Translations under genes and position numbers: made by a program
Notes under the pieces: model-generated
The model's input: the letters and a program-made list of their open reading frames with translations, nothing else
Told to the model about the DNA's origin: nothing
Database searches by the model: none
Source of the DNA: Microbacteriaceae bacterium
GTDB lineage: Bacteria; Actinomycetota; Actinomycetes; Actinomycetales; Microbacteriaceae
NCBI GenBank assembly: GCA_022701925.1
Contig: JAKONM010000112.1
Span: 1-18,278 of the forward strand
Direction: 5' to 3'
DNA: 18,278 nt
In this document: piece after piece, positions 7,011 to 14,568 of the stretch
Layout of the letters: each line of letters opens with the position of its first letter
Position numbering within the stretch: the stretch's first letter is position 1

Positions 7011-7427
7011 GCTGCCTTCCGGCGGGGGTCACTGACGTGAGCAGTCAACCGCGGCACTCCGACAGTTTCTGGTCGTCGTCAAGTCTGGTGGTTTCCTGTC
7101 GTGTGCGCTTACGAAGTCTCCTCAGCCAAGTACCCACTCATCCGACCTGACCGCAGGACCGAAGGCGACGCTAGCAGCGGGCCAAGCGCACGCTTGAACG
7201 GGCGCCCCCTCGACAGCCCGGCCGGGGAGCTACTCGAGAGCAGAGCCCGCTGCGAAGCGCAGGCTGACATAATCGACATAATCGACACTATCGGCGCTTC
7301 CGGTTCTACTCGGTTAGGCGCTGGAGCCGTTCGGGCGACGGCAGCTGCGAGGCAAGCGGGTGATCGGAGGCGTTGATGCGCTGGCCGAGTTCCGGCTCAG
7401 GGGCCCGGCGTCAGTCGAGGTCGAGCT
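7011..7427. other. Gene-free boundary between accessory region and GC-rich genes
   Basis: About 420 bases upstream of the SIR2 gene and beyond the glycosyltransferase 3' end. It holds dif-like site B. Small frames here show no protein-like character or ribosome binding site. On the minus strand TTGACG occurs about 70 bases before the SIR2 start, but no good -10 follows it. Confidence 0.6.
7275..7297 (-). repeat. dif-like recombination site B at the accessory/core boundary
   Basis: The plus strand begins GACATAATCGACAC and ends TATCGGCGC; it matches site A at 19 of 23 and site C at 18 of 23 positions. The minus strand has GCGCCGATAGTGT and CGATTATGTC halves. The GACATAATC segment is also present once more directly upstream (7266-7274), giving a 9-bp tandem duplication not seen at A or C. 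Sequence composition shifts to very GC-rich to the right. Confidence 0.62.
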
Positions 7428-8762
7428 TCAGCTGAGCCGCATGCTCGGGCTCAGCAGCGAGCCGTCCGGCTCAGGTCGCTGCACGCGCCGGATCGGATTC
7501 TCCCGGACGAGCACTACCGGACCCCGTACGAGGCGCACCAGGGCGACGAGCGCCCACACGAGCAGCGCGCCCTCGATGAGCGCCCGGCAGGTCAGCACGG
7601 CGACGAGGGCCGGCTGCGCCTGCAGCACCGGGACGAGGAACCAGGGGTAGGTGATCTGCGTCAGCGCGGCGGCGACCCCGGTGAGCACCGCGGGGAGTCG
7701 GAACCTGCGCGGGTCCGCCAGCAGGCCGAGGACCAGGGGCGCCGCGTACCAGGTGAGGTACTGCGGCGAGCCGACCTTGTTCAGCGCGATGTCCGCGGCC
7801 ACGAGGCCGAAGGCGGTGACCGCGAGCAGCAGCATCGGGTCGGCGGTGCGGCGCCTGGCGAGGAACGCGAGGCCCAGCACGATGGCCACCGCGGCGGGCA
7901 GCGCGCTGTCGAAGAGGGCGCCCATCACCTCCACGCCCGGCCCGCGCACCTGGTAGGCGAGAACCGTCTGGTCCAGGTAGACGTCCCGGGTCCGGTCGCC
8001 GCCCGCGATCGTCCAGAGGAAGGGCAGCGCCGCCGGCGACTCGACCTGCACGCCGCGTGTCGCCTGGAACCCGATGAAGGACAGGGGGTTCGCGGAGGCG
8101 CCGGCCGCCATCGCCGCGGCGAGCACTGCCGCGCTCACGGCCGCGCCCGCGACGAGGACCCGCCGCCACGCGCGGCACACCACGACCATCGCGACCACGA
8201 TCGCCGCGGGCCACACCTTGACCCAGGCGGCGACCGTCAGCAGCGCCGTCGCGACGCCCGGCCGCCGGTGCACGACGAGCACGGCGAGGATCGCGATCGG
8301 CGCGACCAGCGAGTCCAGCCGGGAGAGGGCGACGGGCCCGAGCAGCAGGAGGAAGGCGGTCCACGCCCAGGCGAGGGCGGGTCGGCGCCGCACCAGGGCC
8401 ACGGTCGCCACGACGTCGAGCGCCGTGACCATGACGAGCCAGACCGCCAGGTAGGCGTCGTGGCCGAACGCCCCCGCGGCGAGCATCGGCACGAGCGCGC
8501 CGATCGGATACACCCAGTCGGTCTGCAGGCCGACGAGCACGCCACCCGACCACCAGTGCTCCACCCAGAACCGGTAGACGCCGGTCACGTCGCCGGCGGG
8601 CTGGTGGTAGCCGTCGAAGAGGTTCAGCCCGCCGAGCCAGACGTGCACGAGCAGCACGGACGCCGCCAGTGGCAGGTGCCGTGGAATGGAGCGGCTTGAG
8701 CGCTCGGGCGGCATCGCAGGACGCTGGCTCGCCGGTCGGCGCTCGACGGACCGGAAGTCCAT
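7428..8762 (-). CDS. GT87-like polytopic membrane glycosyltransferase
   Basis: The product has about 444 residues from the ATG at 8762; a GTG at 8786 and an ATG at 8714 are other possible starts, and none has a clear ribosome binding site. Around ten hydrophobic helices span the protein. The first outer loop has the acidic segment FDGYHQPAGDVTGVYRFW, followed by TDWVYPIGAL, and the C-terminal half has NKVGSPQYLTWYAAPL, as in DUF2029/GT87 enzymes (GT-C fold) that transfer sugars, typically mannose from polyprenyl phosphate, outside the membrane. The substrate cannot be told. It stands alone; its 3' end lies about 130 bases from site B. Confidence 0.8.
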   Translation of the reverse strand: MDFRSVERRPASQRPAMPPERSSRSIPRHLPLAASVLLVHVWLGGLNLFDGYHQPAGDVTGVYRFWVEHWWSGGVLVGLQTDWVYPIGALVPMLAAGAFGHDAYLAVWLVMVTALDVVATVALVRRRPALAWAWTAFLLLLGPVALSRLDSLVAPIAILAVLVVHRRPGVATALLTVAAWVKVWPAAIVVAMVVVCRAWRRVLVAGAAVSAAVLAAAMAAGASANPLSFIGFQATRGVQVESPAALPFLWTIAGGDRTRDVYLDQTVLAYQVRGPGVEVMGALFDSALPAAVAIVLGLAFLARRRTADPMLLLAVTAFGLVAADIALNKVGSPQYLTWYAAPLVLGLLADPRRFRLPAVLTGVAAALTQITYPWFLVPVLQAQPALVAVLTCRALIEGALLVWALVALVRLVRGPVVLVRENPIRRVQRPEPDGSLLSPSMRLS

Positions 8763-8955
8763 GCTCGGGGCGGCCGGCAGATCCACCGGGGCAGTGAAGC
8801 AGCGCCCAGGGCGGCACGGCGCCCGCCGCGCCGCCCACGCCCGCCCGCCGCGGTGCCGTCGGCGTCCACAGGAACCACGACCTCTTCAGCGGCGCCGATG
8901 CGTGCTGATCCCCCTTCTCCTGTTCTCGATCGCTCGGCGGAAGGAACTCCGTCCG

Positions 8956-9438
8956 GTGGGCGACGACCAGAGCCGGGTCCGCGGCGAGGGTGGCCCGGTG
9001 ATCCTGCTGCTCGGTGTCGGCTGCGCGGCAGTGCTGGTGCCCTTGCTCATGGCGGGTGAAGGACGACTGGGCGGATCTGCCCTGCGCCGACGAGACGCGG
9101 GCCTCGTTGCTGCAGGGGTCGGCGTCCTGGGTCTGCCCCTCGTGCACATCGCGCTGCTGTTCGTGGGGTTCGTGCAGAACCCGCGCCACTTCGAGGGCGA
9201 CTGCTTCGCGATGCAGTACCGGTCGCGAGTGGCGGCTCTGGTCATCGCGCTCGCCCTCGCCGCGGCGGTGGCTGCGGTGGCCGCCATCGGAGCGTCGAGC
9301 CGCCCGCATGCCCGCTGGCGAGTCGTGGTCGCGATCGCGGAGGTGGGTGCCGCCGTCGCGTTCGTCGTGGTCGAGCTGTCGGTCGGGCTGCCGGCCATCG
9401 CGGAGGCGGGTGCCCGCCTCGGCACGATCCCGATGTGA
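8956..9438 (+). CDS. Four-helix membrane protein of unknown function
   Basis: I chose the GTG at 8956 (160 residues) because GGAAGGAA lies about 10 bases upstream; a GTG at 8902 in frame would add 18 hydrophobic and basic residues. Helices lie at about 14-33, 48-72, 92-112 and 122-145. The loop after the second helix (QNPRHFEGDCFAMQYRSR) is the only polar conserved-looking segment. I do not recognise the family. It is divergent from the glycosyltransferase and converges on the phosphoribosyltransferase gene. The minus strand here also has long open frames, but these are Arg/Ser/Thr-rich shadows. Confidence 0.6.
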   Translation: MGDDQSRVRGEGGPVILLLGVGCAAVLVPLLMAGEGRLGGSALRRRDAGLVAAGVGVLGLPLVHIALLFVGFVQNPRHFEGDCFAMQYRSRVAALVIALALAAAVAAVAAIGASSRPHARWRVVVAIAEVGAAVAFVVVELSVGLPAIAEAGARLGTIPM

Positions 9439-9505
9439 CGGGTCCCCGTCGAGCATCGGGCACCTGCGCCGAGCACAGGAGGCACGGTCGCCGACTCCGG
9501 TCTGC

Positions 9506-10141
9506 TCAGCGCCAGAGCTCGCGCGCGTGGACCAGGGAGGTGAGTTGCAGCGCTCGTCGGGTGCGGTGATCGCTGAGACCGTCCGCGATGACGCTGCAGC
9601 CGACGACTCGTGCTTCGACCTGCTGCGCGAGTCGTCGGAGGGCCAGGAGCTGGCTTCCCGTATCGACCCAGTCGTCGACGATGAGGACCCGGTCGGCGCC
9701 CGTGACCGCCCCTCGTCGGAAGCCGAACTCGAGATGGCGGTCGCGGTAGTCCGGCGGCGTGGTCGCCGTGTTCCACGCGTCGCTGTCGGCGACCAGGTCG
9801 ATCTCCTTGCGGGCCGGGACGAAGCCGATTCCGAGCTCACGCGCGACGAGGGGGCCGAGGAGGAAGCCGCTGCTCTGCGGCGCGAGCACGATGGTCGGTG
9901 CGGCGTTGCGGAACGACTCGGACAGCGCTGCCGGCAGCCGCTGCAGGATGAGGGGATCCCGCCACCAGCCGTCGCGATCGACGTAGGTCGTACCGCCGGT
10001 GCTTCGATCGCCGATCTCGTCGTAGCGGTCGATCAGCAACTGCTTGAGCGCGGGGTCGGGGGATGCTCGCACCGGGCCATCGTCGTGCACCGCGAGTGGT
10101 CTGCTGCGGGCCTGTGAAGCCGAGTCGAAGGCGTCCTGCAT
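9506..10141 (-). CDS. Phosphoribosyltransferase-family protein
   Basis: The product has 211 residues from the ATG at 10141. The PRPP-binding motif VLIVDDWVDTGS is at 153-164, with the two acidic residues and DTGS loop of type I phosphoribosyltransferases. APQSSGFLLGPLVARELG (88-105) is the usual beta-strand and loop of adenine-phosphoribosyltransferase-like proteins, and FVPARKEIDL follows as in that group. It could salvage a base or be a regulator that binds PRPP. The N-terminal 50 residues are not part of the fold. It is divergent from the sigma factor gene with only about 40 bases between starts, so the promoters must overlap. Confidence 0.8.
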   Translation of the reverse strand: MQDAFDSASQARSRPLAVHDDGPVRASPDPALKQLLIDRYDEIGDRSTGGTTYVDRDGWWRDPLILQRLPAALSESFRNAAPTIVLAPQSSGFLLGPLVARELGIGFVPARKEIDLVADSDAWNTATTPPDYRDRHLEFGFRRGAVTGADRVLIVDDWVDTGSQLLALRRLAQQVEARVVGCSVIADGLSDHRTRRALQLTSLVHARELWR

Positions 10142-10182
10142 CCCGTTGCAACGATCGGGGCTCGACCGGACAGTCCTTGGTT

Positions 10183-10776
10183 GTGCGGGCGGTGTCGGTC
10201 GAGGAAGCGTCGTGGTGGGCGGCGGCATGTGCGGGTGATGCGCAGGCCTTCAGCCGTCTGTTCGCCCTGCACCGGGATGACGTCTTCCGGTACGCGCGAC
10301 GGCTGCTGGACTCCTCGTCGGATGCCGACGACGTCGCGGCGATGGCGTTCCTGGAGCTGTGGCGGCGCCGGGAGGCGGTGCGGGTCGTGGAGGGCAGCGT
10401 CAAGCCGTGGCTGCTGGTCACGGCCGGCAACCTCGCCCGGAACCTGCGGCGCGGCGCGATGCGATGGCGAGCGGTGCTCGATCAGCTGCCGCGCGAGCAC
10501 GACGCGGCCGACCCGGCGGAGATCGCCGCCCGCAACATCAGCCGCAGCCGCGGCGACACCCCGCTGGGGGCAGCGCTGCGTCGGCTGCATCCGACCGATC
10601 TCGCACTGCTGACCCTGACGGTCTTCGAGGGCTACACGGTCGTGGAGGCCGCCGCAGCCCTCGGCATCGCCGACGCCACCGCGAGGAGCCGGCTGTCGCG
10701 TGCCAAGGCTCGACTGCGGCACCGCCTCCGACCCGATCTCGCCGACCACCTTGCGATCTCGAGGGAGCAGTCGTGA
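10183..10776 (+). CDS. ECF-family RNA polymerase sigma factor
   Basis: The product has 197 residues from a GTG at 10183; the frame is open further upstream but would overlap the divergent gene, and GTG 10192 is an alternative. Region 2 is at about 20-90 (AFSRLFALHRDDVFRYARRL, DADDVAAMAFLELW, KPWLLVTAGNLARNLRR), and region 4 at 127-182 (LHPTDLALLTLTVFEGYTVV with an HTH ALGIADATARSRLSRAKARL). It would direct polymerase to its own set of promoters. The next gene overlaps its stop and encodes a membrane protein that may act as an anti-sigma factor. Confidence 0.9.
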   Translation: MRAVSVEEASWWAAACAGDAQAFSRLFALHRDDVFRYARRLLDSSSDADDVAAMAFLELWRRREAVRVVEGSVKPWLLVTAGNLARNLRRGAMRWRAVLDQLPREHDAADPAEIAARNISRSRGDTPLGAALRRLHPTDLALLTLTVFEGYTVVEAAAALGIADATARSRLSRAKARLRHRLRPDLADHLAISREQS

Positions 10777-12005
10777 CCGACCGCCAGCACATGGACCGCG
10801 CGATGGCCGAGCGCCTGGACCAGATCCTGACTGCTCAGGTGGAGCACGACAGCCGCGCGGGCTCCGACCGTCCGGCGGCGTCCCGCTCGCGCCCGACGAC
10901 GTGGGTGACCGTCGCGGTCGGGGTCGTCGTGGTGCTGCTGGCCGTCGTCGCGATCCGCACAGCGGGAACCCGCCAGTCGTCGACGCTGCCGGCGACGTCC
11001 GCCAGCGGCAGCGCGACCGCCGGCCCGACTGCCAGCCCGACTCCGACCGGGAGTCCCGAGGTGCTGGGGACGGCGGCGTTGCTGAAGAAGCTGCCGAAGC
11101 CGGATTACGGCCGGCTGCTGCACACCTGGACGGAACGGGACAGCGCCAGCACCGGCCCCTTCGACCCCGACGGGGACGTGGTGGTGATCGCGGGGGTCTG
11201 CAACGGCGGCGGCGCGGTGTCCTGGACCGACGTGACCGGCACGGCGCACACGCTCTCGTGCCGCGGGCTGCGGATCCAGCAGCCGGGCTGGCGGTTCAAC
11301 CTCGGCGGTGATGGTGAGCCGACCGAGACGAAGGACCCGGTCAAGATCTCGGTGCGGATCCTCTCGGGGACCCCGAAGTTCGTCCTCCGGATGTGGGCGG
11401 TCGACGCGCGCGTGCTGCGCAGCGGCTTCTCCATCGCCGCCACGAGCAAGCAGGTGCCCGAGACGCTGCGCACCTGCGCGAGCGGAGATCTCGCCGTGAC
11501 CGGGACGCTGGAGGAGGTGCCCACCCGCAACGGCGGCATCGTCACGGTCACCAACGCCTCCAGCAGCGACTGCGCGGTCCGGTCCTGGCCGATCCTGCGG
11601 TACCTCGATGCGGACGGGCAGCAGATCGGGGACCTCGGCAACCAGTCGTTGGACTCCAGCGAGGGATCGCTCAACCGGTTCCAGGAGTTCCCTCCTGCTC
11701 GCCTCGAGGCGGGCGGGAAGGGGTACCTCATCGTCGACCTGCAGACCGAGCGGCGTCTTGCAGCCGACGACCGACAGACCGAGAAGGAGAACGCGAAGCA
11801 GGCCGCGACGCCGTCGCCGTCCCCGAATCCGATCGGCTCCCTGCCGGTCTGCGATCCGGTCGAGGTGGCCGCCCTGCAGCTGACGATCTCCGGCAGCACG
11901 GTCCAGGTCCCGGTGCAGACCGAGCCCGTCACGGCGGCCTGCCGGAACACCGGCTTCGCCTTCGGGGTGAATCCGGTCGTCGCCTTCCGACCGAGCGGGC
12001 GATGA
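10773..12005 (+). CDS. Membrane-anchored DUF4232-like protein, possible anti-sigma factor
   Basis: The GTG at 10773 overlaps the sigma factor TGA (GTGA) and follows GAGGGAG, so the two genes are translationally coupled. The product has 410 residues: a charged N-terminal cytoplasmic segment (1-42), one helix (about 44-62), a Ser/Thr/Pro linker (about 68-95) and a large outer part. The section containing LRTCASGDLAV and NASSSDCAVRSWPILRYLDADG resembles DUF4232, with its paired cysteines; a second pair sits in the C-terminus (LPVCDP, TAACRN). The layout (short inner domain, one helix, outer sensor) fits a regulator of the sigma factor. I see no zinc-binding anti-sigma motif (HxxxCxxC), so the role is inferred from position. 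Confidence 0.82.
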   Translation: MTDRQHMDRAMAERLDQILTAQVEHDSRAGSDRPAASRSRPTTWVTVAVGVVVVLLAVVAIRTAGTRQSSTLPATSASGSATAGPTASPTPTGSPEVLGTAALLKKLPKPDYGRLLHTWTERDSASTGPFDPDGDVVVIAGVCNGGGAVSWTDVTGTAHTLSCRGLRIQQPGWRFNLGGDGEPTETKDPVKISVRILSGTPKFVLRMWAVDARVLRSGFSIAATSKQVPETLRTCASGDLAVTGTLEEVPTRNGGIVTVTNASSSDCAVRSWPILRYLDADGQQIGDLGNQSLDSSEGSLNRFQEFPPARLEAGGKGYLIVDLQTERRLAADDRQTEKENAKQAATPSPSPNPIGSLPVCDPVEVAALQLTISGSTVQVPVQTEPVTAACRNTGFAFGVNPVVAFRPSGR

Positions 12006-12481
12006 CGATGCAGCCGCTGCAGGGCGCGCCCCTCACGGCGCCGAGGGGGCGGACGCGGGTCGTGGCATGGGGCGACGAGGAGACGCTGAGCAGCCGGCAG
12101 TGCCACCTGCGGGTCGGGCAGGACCTGCAGGCGCTCGCGGGCCCGGTGTCGCCCGATCTGCGGGGCGGCCTGCTCGAGCACCTCCCCGGGGCGCCGCAAG
12201 CCGGCTGGCACCTGCATCCCGGTCCCCGCGAGGAACTGCCTCCGCCGGCCACGCGCGCACTGGAGGGTCGAGTGGCGGAACTCCTCGCGGTGGTCGTCCC
12301 GCATCGGCGACGGAGCGAGACCGAATGGGTGCCGATGCCGTGCGCCGCGCGCTGCCGCCCGGTGGCATCGACCTGCACCCCCGAGCCGGCGCGCAGCGTG
12401 TGGATCCCGAGCGGGAAGCCGGTGCTGATCGGGTTCCTGGTCCTCATCGAGGACGGCTTCTTCACCCACCGTCTCCGCTGA
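12002..12481 (+). CDS. Hypothetical protein in sigma factor operon
   Basis: The ATG at 12002 overlaps the preceding stop (ATGA), giving 159 residues; a second ATG follows at 12008. The product is soluble and Pro/Arg/Ala-rich, with three cysteines clustered late (PCAARCRPVASTC) and a hydrophobic end (GKPVLIGFLVLIEDGFF). I do not recognise a domain. Coupling to the two genes before it suggests one operon with the ECF sigma factor. The opposite strand also stays open over this stretch, so the gene is likely but not certain. Confidence 0.55.
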   Translation: MTMQPLQGAPLTAPRGRTRVVAWGDEETLSSRQCHLRVGQDLQALAGPVSPDLRGGLLEHLPGAPQAGWHLHPGPREELPPPATRALEGRVAELLAVVVPHRRRSETEWVPMPCAARCRPVASTCTPEPARSVWIPSGKPVLIGFLVLIEDGFFTHRLR

Positions 12482-12554
12482 CGGCTCGCCCGCGCTGATC
12501 GAGTGGTGCCGCAGGTTCGCAGGCTGAGCAGGAGCGGCCCGCGACCGCACCCGT

Positions 12555-13121
12555 TCAGAGAGCGGCGGTGCTCCAGACCTCGTCCCGGCCGTCGTCGCCG
12601 TCCAGGTCCAGATCGGGATGTCGGACCATCCCGAGCGCCTCGGCGACGCGACGGCTCGCCGTGTTCTCGGCCCGGATCCGGGCGACCACCGGGCGCGAGA
12701 CGTCGACGCGAGCCCCTGCAGCGACGGCAGCCCGCGCGGCTTCGCGGGCGAAGCCCCTGCCCTGCGCAGCCGGCGAGAACCGGTGGAGGAGGTTCCACGA
12801 GGGCATGCCGTGCAGGTCGACGGCCTTGACGCCGCAGACGCCGATCGGCGCGCCGGTCGCGCTCTCCTCCACGATCCAGTAGCCGAGGCCCTGCTCCCAG
12901 TGGCCGCGCCAGAGCCGGATCCGCTCGATCGCCCCGGCCAGGTCGTCGAGGGCGTCGGACGGGTTGTGGCTCGTGGTCCTCGGGTCCGAGTGCAGCGCCA
13001 GGACGAACGGTGCGTCCGCTTCCGCAGGTCGGCGCAGCAGCAGCCGTGCTGTGCGGACCTCGGAGGGGTCGTCCGCCGGCGTCGTCACGACTCCGTCTCT
13101 GCCGCAGGCGCCGACGAGCAT
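12555..13121 (-). CDS. GNAT-family N-acetyltransferase (RimJ/RimL-like)
   Basis: The product has 188 residues from the ATG at 13121; a GTG at 13088 is another possible start. TARLLLRRPAEADAPFVLAL (24-43) is the typical opening strand and helix of the acetyltransf_3 type, IGVCGVKAVDL (93-103) is the central strand, and QGRGFAREAARAA (120-132) is the acetyl-CoA pyrophosphate-binding loop. RAENTASRRVAEALGM is the usual late signature. It probably acetylates a protein N-terminus or small amine; the substrate is unknown. It follows the TetR gene by about 30 bases on the same strand. Confidence 0.85.
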   Translation of the reverse strand: MLVGACGRDGVVTTPADDPSEVRTARLLLRRPAEADAPFVLALHSDPRTTSHNPSDALDDLAGAIERIRLWRGHWEQGLGYWIVEESATGAPIGVCGVKAVDLHGMPSWNLLHRFSPAAQGRGFAREAARAAVAAGARVDVSRPVVARIRAENTASRRVAEALGMVRHPDLDLDGDDGRDEVWSTAAL

Positions 13122-13152
13122 CGGGCTGCCGGGATCGCGCTCGGGCGTCGCC

Positions 13153-13725
13153 TCATCCCTGACCGCCCCGCACCACCGCGCTGAGCTCGCTGCACACCTC
13201 GTCGGCGACGTCGGCGAAGACCGCGTCATCCCGCTCGAGCCAGCGCGCGGCGGCGGCGTCGAAGACGGTGACGGCCAGGCGCGCGGCCAGGTCGGCCTCC
13301 AGCGGGGCGAGGCCGCGGAATCGGAAGCCCCGCACCGACGCCTCGTGCAGGATCGCCAGCTTCCGCGACTGGCGTTCGAGCAGGCCTTCGTCGGTGCGGA
13401 TCACGTGCCAGCGGGCCAGCAGCTCGGGCCGCAGGCGCTCGAACCGCGCGCTCACCACATCGCGGAAGCCGCGGCGGATGCAGTCCATCGGCGACAGCTC
13501 CGACGGCGCCGAGGCGAACATCGCCGCCACGACGTCGGGCAGCTCGTCCTCGCCGGTGAACAGCACCTCGCGCTTGTCGGGGTACCACCGGAAGAAGCTG
13601 CGGGTCGTGAGCCCGGCCCGCTGCGCGATCTGCGGCACGGTCGTCGCTGCGAAGCCCTGCTCCGCGAACAGCTCCATCGCGGCGGCGTGGAGCCGTTCGG
13701 CAGCTCCGTCCGGCCATCGGCTCAT
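13153..13725 (-). CDS. TetR-family transcriptional regulator
   Basis: The product has 190 residues from the ATG at 13725, preceded by GAGG at good spacing. The N-terminal domain has AAMELFAEQGFAATTVPQIA, then AQRAGLTTRSFFRWYPDKRE, the standard TetR helix-turn-helix with its Tyr-Pro-Asp-Lys end. The C-terminal half is helical and ligand-binding. It is divergent from the NmrA-like gene, and two near-identical palindromes lie between the starts, so it most likely represses both directions. Confidence 0.9.
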   Translation of the reverse strand: MSRWPDGAAERLHAAAMELFAEQGFAATTVPQIAQRAGLTTRSFFRWYPDKREVLFTGEDELPDVVAAMFASAPSELSPMDCIRRGFRDVVSARFERLRPELLARWHVIRTDEGLLERQSRKLAILHEASVRGFRFRGLAPLEADLAARLAVTVFDAAAARWLERDDAVFADVADEVCSELSAVVRGGQG

Positions 13726-13741
13726 GTCCTCGATCCTATTT

Positions 13742-13788
13742 GACGGCACGCCGTGTCGTCATGCATGGTGACAGCACGACGTGTCGTC
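13742..13788. promoter_or_regulatory. Two tandem palindromic operators, probably for the divergent TetR
   Basis: GACGGCACGCCGTGTCGTC (13742-13760) and GACAGCACGACGTGTCGTC (13770-13788) agree at 17 of 19 bases and are spaced 28 bases start to start. Each is an imperfect inverted repeat (16 and 14 of 19 positions symmetrical, counting the centre as mismatched where odd). They fill the gap between the TetR start (13725) and the NmrA-like start (13810). Confidence 0.65.
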
Positions 13789-13809
13789 GTGCAGGCGAAG
13801 GGTGGAGAC

Positions 13810-14484
13810 GTGGGAGCAGCAGACGGATCGACGGGGGAGCGCAGCACCTTCCTGGTGCTCGGCGCGACGGGGCAGACCGGGCGGCCGTTCGTCGACCTCC
13901 TGCTCGGCCGGGGTCACCGGGTGCGTGCGCTGGTGCGGAACCCGGCCCGACTCGGGGACCGCGCCGCGGAGCTGGACGTGCGGCAGGGGTCGATCACCGA
14001 TCCGCTCGACCTCGACGCGCTGGTGGAGGGGGTCGACTTCGTCGTCATGATGATCGGCGACCGCGAGGCGCAGCAGCACGCGGAGGTCAACACCGCCTTC
14101 GTCCGGCGGCTCGTGCCCGCGATGCGGCGCCAGGGCGTGCGTCGGCTGCTGTACCAGGCCGGCGGGTTCAGCACCCCGCCGGGCCAGCGGCTGCCCCTCT
14201 TCCTGCGCGTGATCCGCGGCACGATCGCCCGCCCGTACCTGGGGCAGCACCGCGACAACGAGGCGGTCATGCGGTACCTCTCGGACGAGGCCCGCGACCT
14301 CGAGTGGATGGTGCATCGTGCCGGCCTGCGCCCGGGCGAGGGCTCGCGGGGCGTGCTGCAGCGGTCCGACCGCTTCATCAGCGTCGCGAGCTTCGAGGAC
14401 TGCGCCGACTACAGCCTGCGGCTGATCACGGGCGACGACGGGGTGCACACCTGCAGCGGCAGTCGGTACGCGAAGCGGCGCTGA
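13810..14484 (+). CDS. NAD(P)-binding NmrA-like / SDR-family protein
   Basis: I chose the GTG at 13810 (224 residues) because GAAGG precedes it and because an upstream start at 13753 would put coding sequence across both operators. FLVLGATGQTGRPFVDLLLGRGHRVRAL opens the Rossmann fold with GATGQTG at 18-24, the glycine pattern of atypical short-chain dehydrogenases; VRNP follows. The typical catalytic YxxxK is not seen, as in NmrA-type redox sensors and flavin-reductase-like members. It likely binds NAD(P) and acts as an oxidoreductase or redox sensor. Regulation by the divergent TetR is probable. Confidence 0.85.
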   Translation: MGAADGSTGERSTFLVLGATGQTGRPFVDLLLGRGHRVRALVRNPARLGDRAAELDVRQGSITDPLDLDALVEGVDFVVMMIGDREAQQHAEVNTAFVRRLVPAMRRQGVRRLLYQAGGFSTPPGQRLPLFLRVIRGTIARPYLGQHRDNEAVMRYLSDEARDLEWMVHRAGLRPGEGSRGVLQRSDRFISVASFEDCADYSLRLITGDDGVHTCSGSRYAKRR

Positions 14485-14505
14485 CGAAGCGGGCGGGCCG
14501 CCTGC

Positions 14506-14535
14506 TTGACGCGCTCCGGCTAATAGTCGTAGCAT
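14506..14535 (+). promoter_or_regulatory. Probable promoter of the hydrolase-TetR operon
   Basis: TTGACG (14506-14511) is followed after 18 bases by TAGCAT (14530-14535), about 35 bases before the hydrolase ATG. The -10 element lies inside the nested palindrome, a typical repression layout. Confidence 0.5.
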
Positions 14536-14554
14536 CTGGCTACGCACATTAGCC
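14518..14554. promoter_or_regulatory. Nested palindromic operator upstream of the hydrolase gene
   Basis: GGCTAAT (14518-14524) pairs with ATTAGCC (14548-14554), and inside them GTAGC (14529-14533) pairs with GCTAC (14539-14543), all perfectly and around one centre. It covers the likely -10 box. The TetR gene that ends this operon is the natural candidate to bind it. Confidence 0.65.
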
Positions 14555-14568
14555 ACAAGGGAGACGAC

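Larger units (their letters stand above)
1550..7297. mobile_element. Putative array of dif-like-site-bounded defence/toxin cassettes
   Basis: Three direct copies of the dif-like site delimit two modules: site A to C (about 2.6 kb: HEPN-like gene and membrane protein) and site C to B (about 3.2 kb: SIR2 protein, antitoxin, PIN toxin). The kinase left of site A may belong to another module beyond the window. The region is lower in GC than the DNA right of site B. No integrase or transposase is encoded, which fits elements that borrow the host Xer recombinases. Known parallels are pdif modules on Acinetobacter plasmids and Xer-using integrative elements (IMEX, CTXphi). The repeats and layout are seen directly; mobility is inferred. 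Confidence 0.5.

Noticed and set aside
1550..7297. Integron-type gene cassettes with attC sites
   Set aside because: The repeats lack the attC GTTRRRY core and the long imperfect hairpin, and no integrase is present; the dif-like layout fits better.
7471..9840. Very long minus-strand open frame (789 codons) across the glycosyltransferase and membrane protein genes
   Set aside because: Arg/Ser/Pro/Ala-rich without domains, and out of frame with the glycosyltransferase, whose membrane helices are clear. Long shadows are normal at this GC content.
11105..12550. Long minus-strand frame opposite the DUF4232-like and hypothetical genes
   Set aside because: Composition is Arg/Pro/Ser-rich and it would contradict the coupled plus-strand genes with their ribosome binding site and overlaps.
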